A stretch of DNA of 64,000 nucleotides from Halarsenatibacter silvermanii (lineage in GTDB: Bacteria > Bacillota > Halanaerobiia > Halanaerobiales > Halarsenatibacteraceae). The stretch spans positions 1 through 64,000 of the forward strand of contig NZ_FNGO01000004.1 in assembly GCF_900103135.1 (NCBI RefSeq). Direction: 5' to 3'. Every line of letters begins with the position of its first letter. Within the stretch, counting starts at the first letter, position 1. Positions 62,293 through 64,000 of this stretch are shown here, piece after piece. The translations under genes and the position numbers were made by a program. The notes under the pieces are model-generated. The model searched no databases and was not told the origin of the DNA. It was given only the letters and a program-made list of their open reading frames with translations.

Positions 62293-62742
62293 TTAAAAGT
62301 TCTTTTTGCTGTCCAGAAGAATTGTTACGGGACCATCATTATTGAGTTCAACTTCCATAAAAGCCTTAAACTCTCCGGTGGCACAATCAAGATCGGTCTT
62401 TTCCAGTTCGTCGACAAAATAATTGTATAATTTTTTGGCTTTATCAGCTGATGCGGCATCGCTATATCCCGGCCTTCTGCCCTGACGACAATCTCCGTAA
62501 AGTGTAAATTGAGATACAGCCATAATCTCTCTGTCAAGATCCAGAGCTGATAGGTTCATCTTCCCGTCATCATCTTCGAAAATCCTCAGATTTATAATCT
62601 TATCGAGGAGATAGTCAGCATCTTCGGCATCGTCATCTTCCCCAACACCTAAAAAAACACACAATCCTGAATCAATGCTGCCGATTTCTTCATTATCAAC
62701 GTATACCTGACAGCTATTAACCCGCTGTACAACAGCTCTCAT
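62293..62742 (-). CDS. dtd: D-aminoacyl-tRNA deacylase
   Basis: Removes D-amino acids from tRNA. The 149-residue product has MRAVVQRV, the SQFTLYGDCRQGRRPGY motif and the NDGPVT motif containing the Gly-cisPro-type element. Follows relA as in most Firmicutes. Confidence 0.96.
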   Translation of the reverse strand: MRAVVQRVNSCQVYVDNEEIGSIDSGLCVFLGVGEDDDAEDADYLLDKIINLRIFEDDDGKMNLSALDLDREIMAVSQFTLYGDCRQGRRPGYSDAASADKAKKLYNYFVDELEKTDLDCATGEFKAFMEVELNNDGPVTILLDSKKNF

Positions 62743-62806
62743 CTCTAAACCCCCTCGTATAATATCGTAGTGTCAAAAAAATCCCCGGAATCACAATAAT
62801 CGGTTC

Positions 62807-64000
62807 CTAACTGGGTCGGGCCCGGCTGACCGACAAAACTCCGGAAACATTTTCAATTTTAGTCATGAGCTCTTTCATGTGTTCTTTGCTGCTGAGCTCG
62901 ACATCTATTTTAATATAGGCTTGATTGTATTTATCTGTATCGGCCATGACTGAATGAAGTTCAATTTTCTCATTGCTTATTACTCCAGTTATCTCGTTCA
63001 GTAAAGCCTGCTTATTGACAGCCTCAATCATCAATTCAACTTCATAGGAATCACTTTCAGAAGAGCTCCAGTTGACTTCAATAAACCTGTCCTCGCCCTT
63101 CATCTCCTTAACATTAGGGCAATCAGCTCTATGAACGGAAACCCCCCGGCCTCTTGTAATATAACCAACAATTCTGTCTCCAGGGACGGGTTTGCAGCAT
63201 TTAGCTATCCTTACCAGTATATCATCCATCCCTTTAACCTGAATACCCCGACCGGAACTTCTTTTATCTTTCTTTTTATCGGAAATGAGCTCTTCGAGAT
63301 CTTCCGATTCCTTGTAATCATCAGGGATTTTTTTCAAAACCTGCCTGATCGAAATCTGATCATAACCTATCCCCTCAAAAAGAGCTTCGACACCCTTCCT
63401 GTTCAGATCTTCAGCAATCTCTTTCAGAACTCCTTCTCGCTCAGAAGAGGGGATTTCTATATTTTCCCGCTCAATAGCCTGATTTAATGATTTTTTGCCC
63501 TGAGCTTTTGCTTTATCCTTTCTCTGCCTTTTAAACCATCTTTTTATTTTACTTTTGGCCCGGGAGCTCTGTACAAATTCAAGCCAGTCCCGGGAAGGAC
63601 TGCTGTCGCTGGAGGTCAATATTTCTACAATATCGCCATTTTCCAGCTCATACTCCAGGGGCACCATTTTGCCGTTAGATTTGGCCCCCACACAATTATG
63701 CCCCACTTCAGTATGAATATAATAGGCAAAATCAACCGGCGTGGCTCCCCGGGGTAAATTTATGACGTCTCCTTTGGGCGTAAACACAAATACCTCGTCT
63801 TCAAAAAGGTCAACCTTGAGCGCCTCCATAAACTCATGCGGCTCCTGCAGGTCCTTCTGCCACTCAAGCAGCTGTCTGAGCCAGGAAAGCTTATCTTCAA
63901 AATCTTCCTCACCACTTCCCCCTTCTTTATAACGCCAGTGAGCTGCAATTCCGTATTCCGCCGTTCTATGCATCTCCGGCGTTCTAATCTGCACCTCCAG
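62807..64000 (-). CDS. relA: RelA/SpoT (p)ppGpp synthetase/hydrolase, C-terminal part
   Basis: The gene runs off the right edge; the open frame continues to the window end. Visible are the end of the synthetase domain (QIRTPEMHRTAEYGIAAHWRYKEG), the TGS domain (DEVFVFTPKGDVINLPRGATPVDFAYYIHTEVGHNCVGAK), the helical and zinc-finger region (IAKCCKPVPGDRIVGYITRGRGVSVHRADCPN) and the C-terminal ACT domain. The hydrolase part lies outside, so it cannot be said whether the enzyme is bifunctional. Confidence 0.95.
   Translation of the reverse strand: MEVQIRTPEMHRTAEYGIAAHWRYKEGGSGEEDFEDKLSWLRQLLEWQKDLQEPHEFMEALKVDLFEDEVFVFTPKGDVINLPRGATPVDFAYYIHTEVGHNCVGAKSNGKMVPLEYELENGDIVEILTSSDSSPSRDWLEFVQSSRAKSKIKRWFKRQRKDKAKAQGKKSLNQAIERENIEIPSSEREGVLKEIAEDLNRKGVEALFEGIGYDQISIRQVLKKIPDDYKESEDLEELISDKKKDKRSSGRGIQVKGMDDILVRIAKCCKPVPGDRIVGYITRGRGVSVHRADCPNVKEMKGEDRFIEVNWSSSESDSYEVELMIEAVNKQALLNEITGVISNEKIELHSVMADTDKYNQAYIKIDVELSSKEHMKELMTKIENVSGVLSVSRARPS

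Overview
The window looks like a chromosomal core region of an anaerobic, probably halophilic, outer-membrane-bearing Firmicute of the order Halanaerobiales. This is inferred from three things. Gene order is Firmicute (remA-gmk-rpoZ-coaBC-priA-def-fmt-rlmN-stp-prkC-rsgA-rpe; dcw cluster followed by pgeF, yggS, sepF, yggT, ylmH, divIVA). Proteins are strikingly rich in Asp/Glu. Lgt, LspA and the apolipoprotein N-acyltransferase Lnt occur together, and Lnt is normally a diderm enzyme. By eye G+C is in the low-to-mid forties percent, which would fit a relative of Halarsenatibacter better than AT-rich Halanaerobium; I cannot verify the species. Nearly everything is on the minus strand; only rqcH and a perR-like gene are on the plus strand.

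Layout from left to right. 1-273: end of a probable insertion sequence running off the window. 342-15536: one long minus-strand operon-like run from remA down to rpe, with lgt, metK and a flippase-like membrane gene inserted between coaBC and priA. 15538-16154: a gene-poor stretch with a 74-bp miniature transposable element, two divergent promoters and a degraded repeat. 16155-23838: rqcH (+), lnt, a Crp/Fnr regulator, a frameshifted EF-G paralogue, a pseudouridine synthase and lspA. 23909-30557: small membrane/signalling genes, an EreA/ChaN-like lipoprotein, divIVA, ylmH, yggT, sepF, yggS, an HlyD-like gene and pgeF. 30560-47071: the division and cell wall cluster in the order mraZ-rsmH-ftsL-ftsI-murE-murF-mraY-murD-ftsW-murG-murC-ftsQ-ftsA-ftsZ, headed by a four-repeat MraZ operator. 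47226-50779: ddl, trpS, the perR-like gene, and an unusual AhpD-like/RNase HI fusion.

50926-51515 is a stable-RNA operon, tRNA-Ile, tRNA-Ala, 5S, tRNA-Asn, behind two near-consensus promoters. It is laid out like an rrn operon but has no 16S or 23S gene. 51535-54882 is an iron-sulfur/thiolation operon (iscR-iscS-iscU-mnmA) whose iscR is broken by a 2-bp contraction of a GA repeat. 54879-64000 holds yigZ, rarA, a 322-bp MITE, aspS, hisS, a membrane-anchored SurA_N/TPR protein, an MBL hydrolase, dtd and the C-terminal part of relA.

The strongest new signal is a family of three non-coding miniature elements (65, 74 and 322 bp). They share terminal inverted repeats starting GGATCTTC (two substitutions at one end of the 74-bp copy) and each is flanked by its own perfect 8-bp target duplication. 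The long copy is an extended imperfect palindrome and carries an inward promoter. GG ends and AT-rich 8-bp duplications suggest an ISL3-type transposase in trans. Other leads are the orphan 5S/tRNA operon, the AhpD-RNase HI fusion beside perR, the two frameshifted genes, and the MraZ, IscR and PerR operator candidates.
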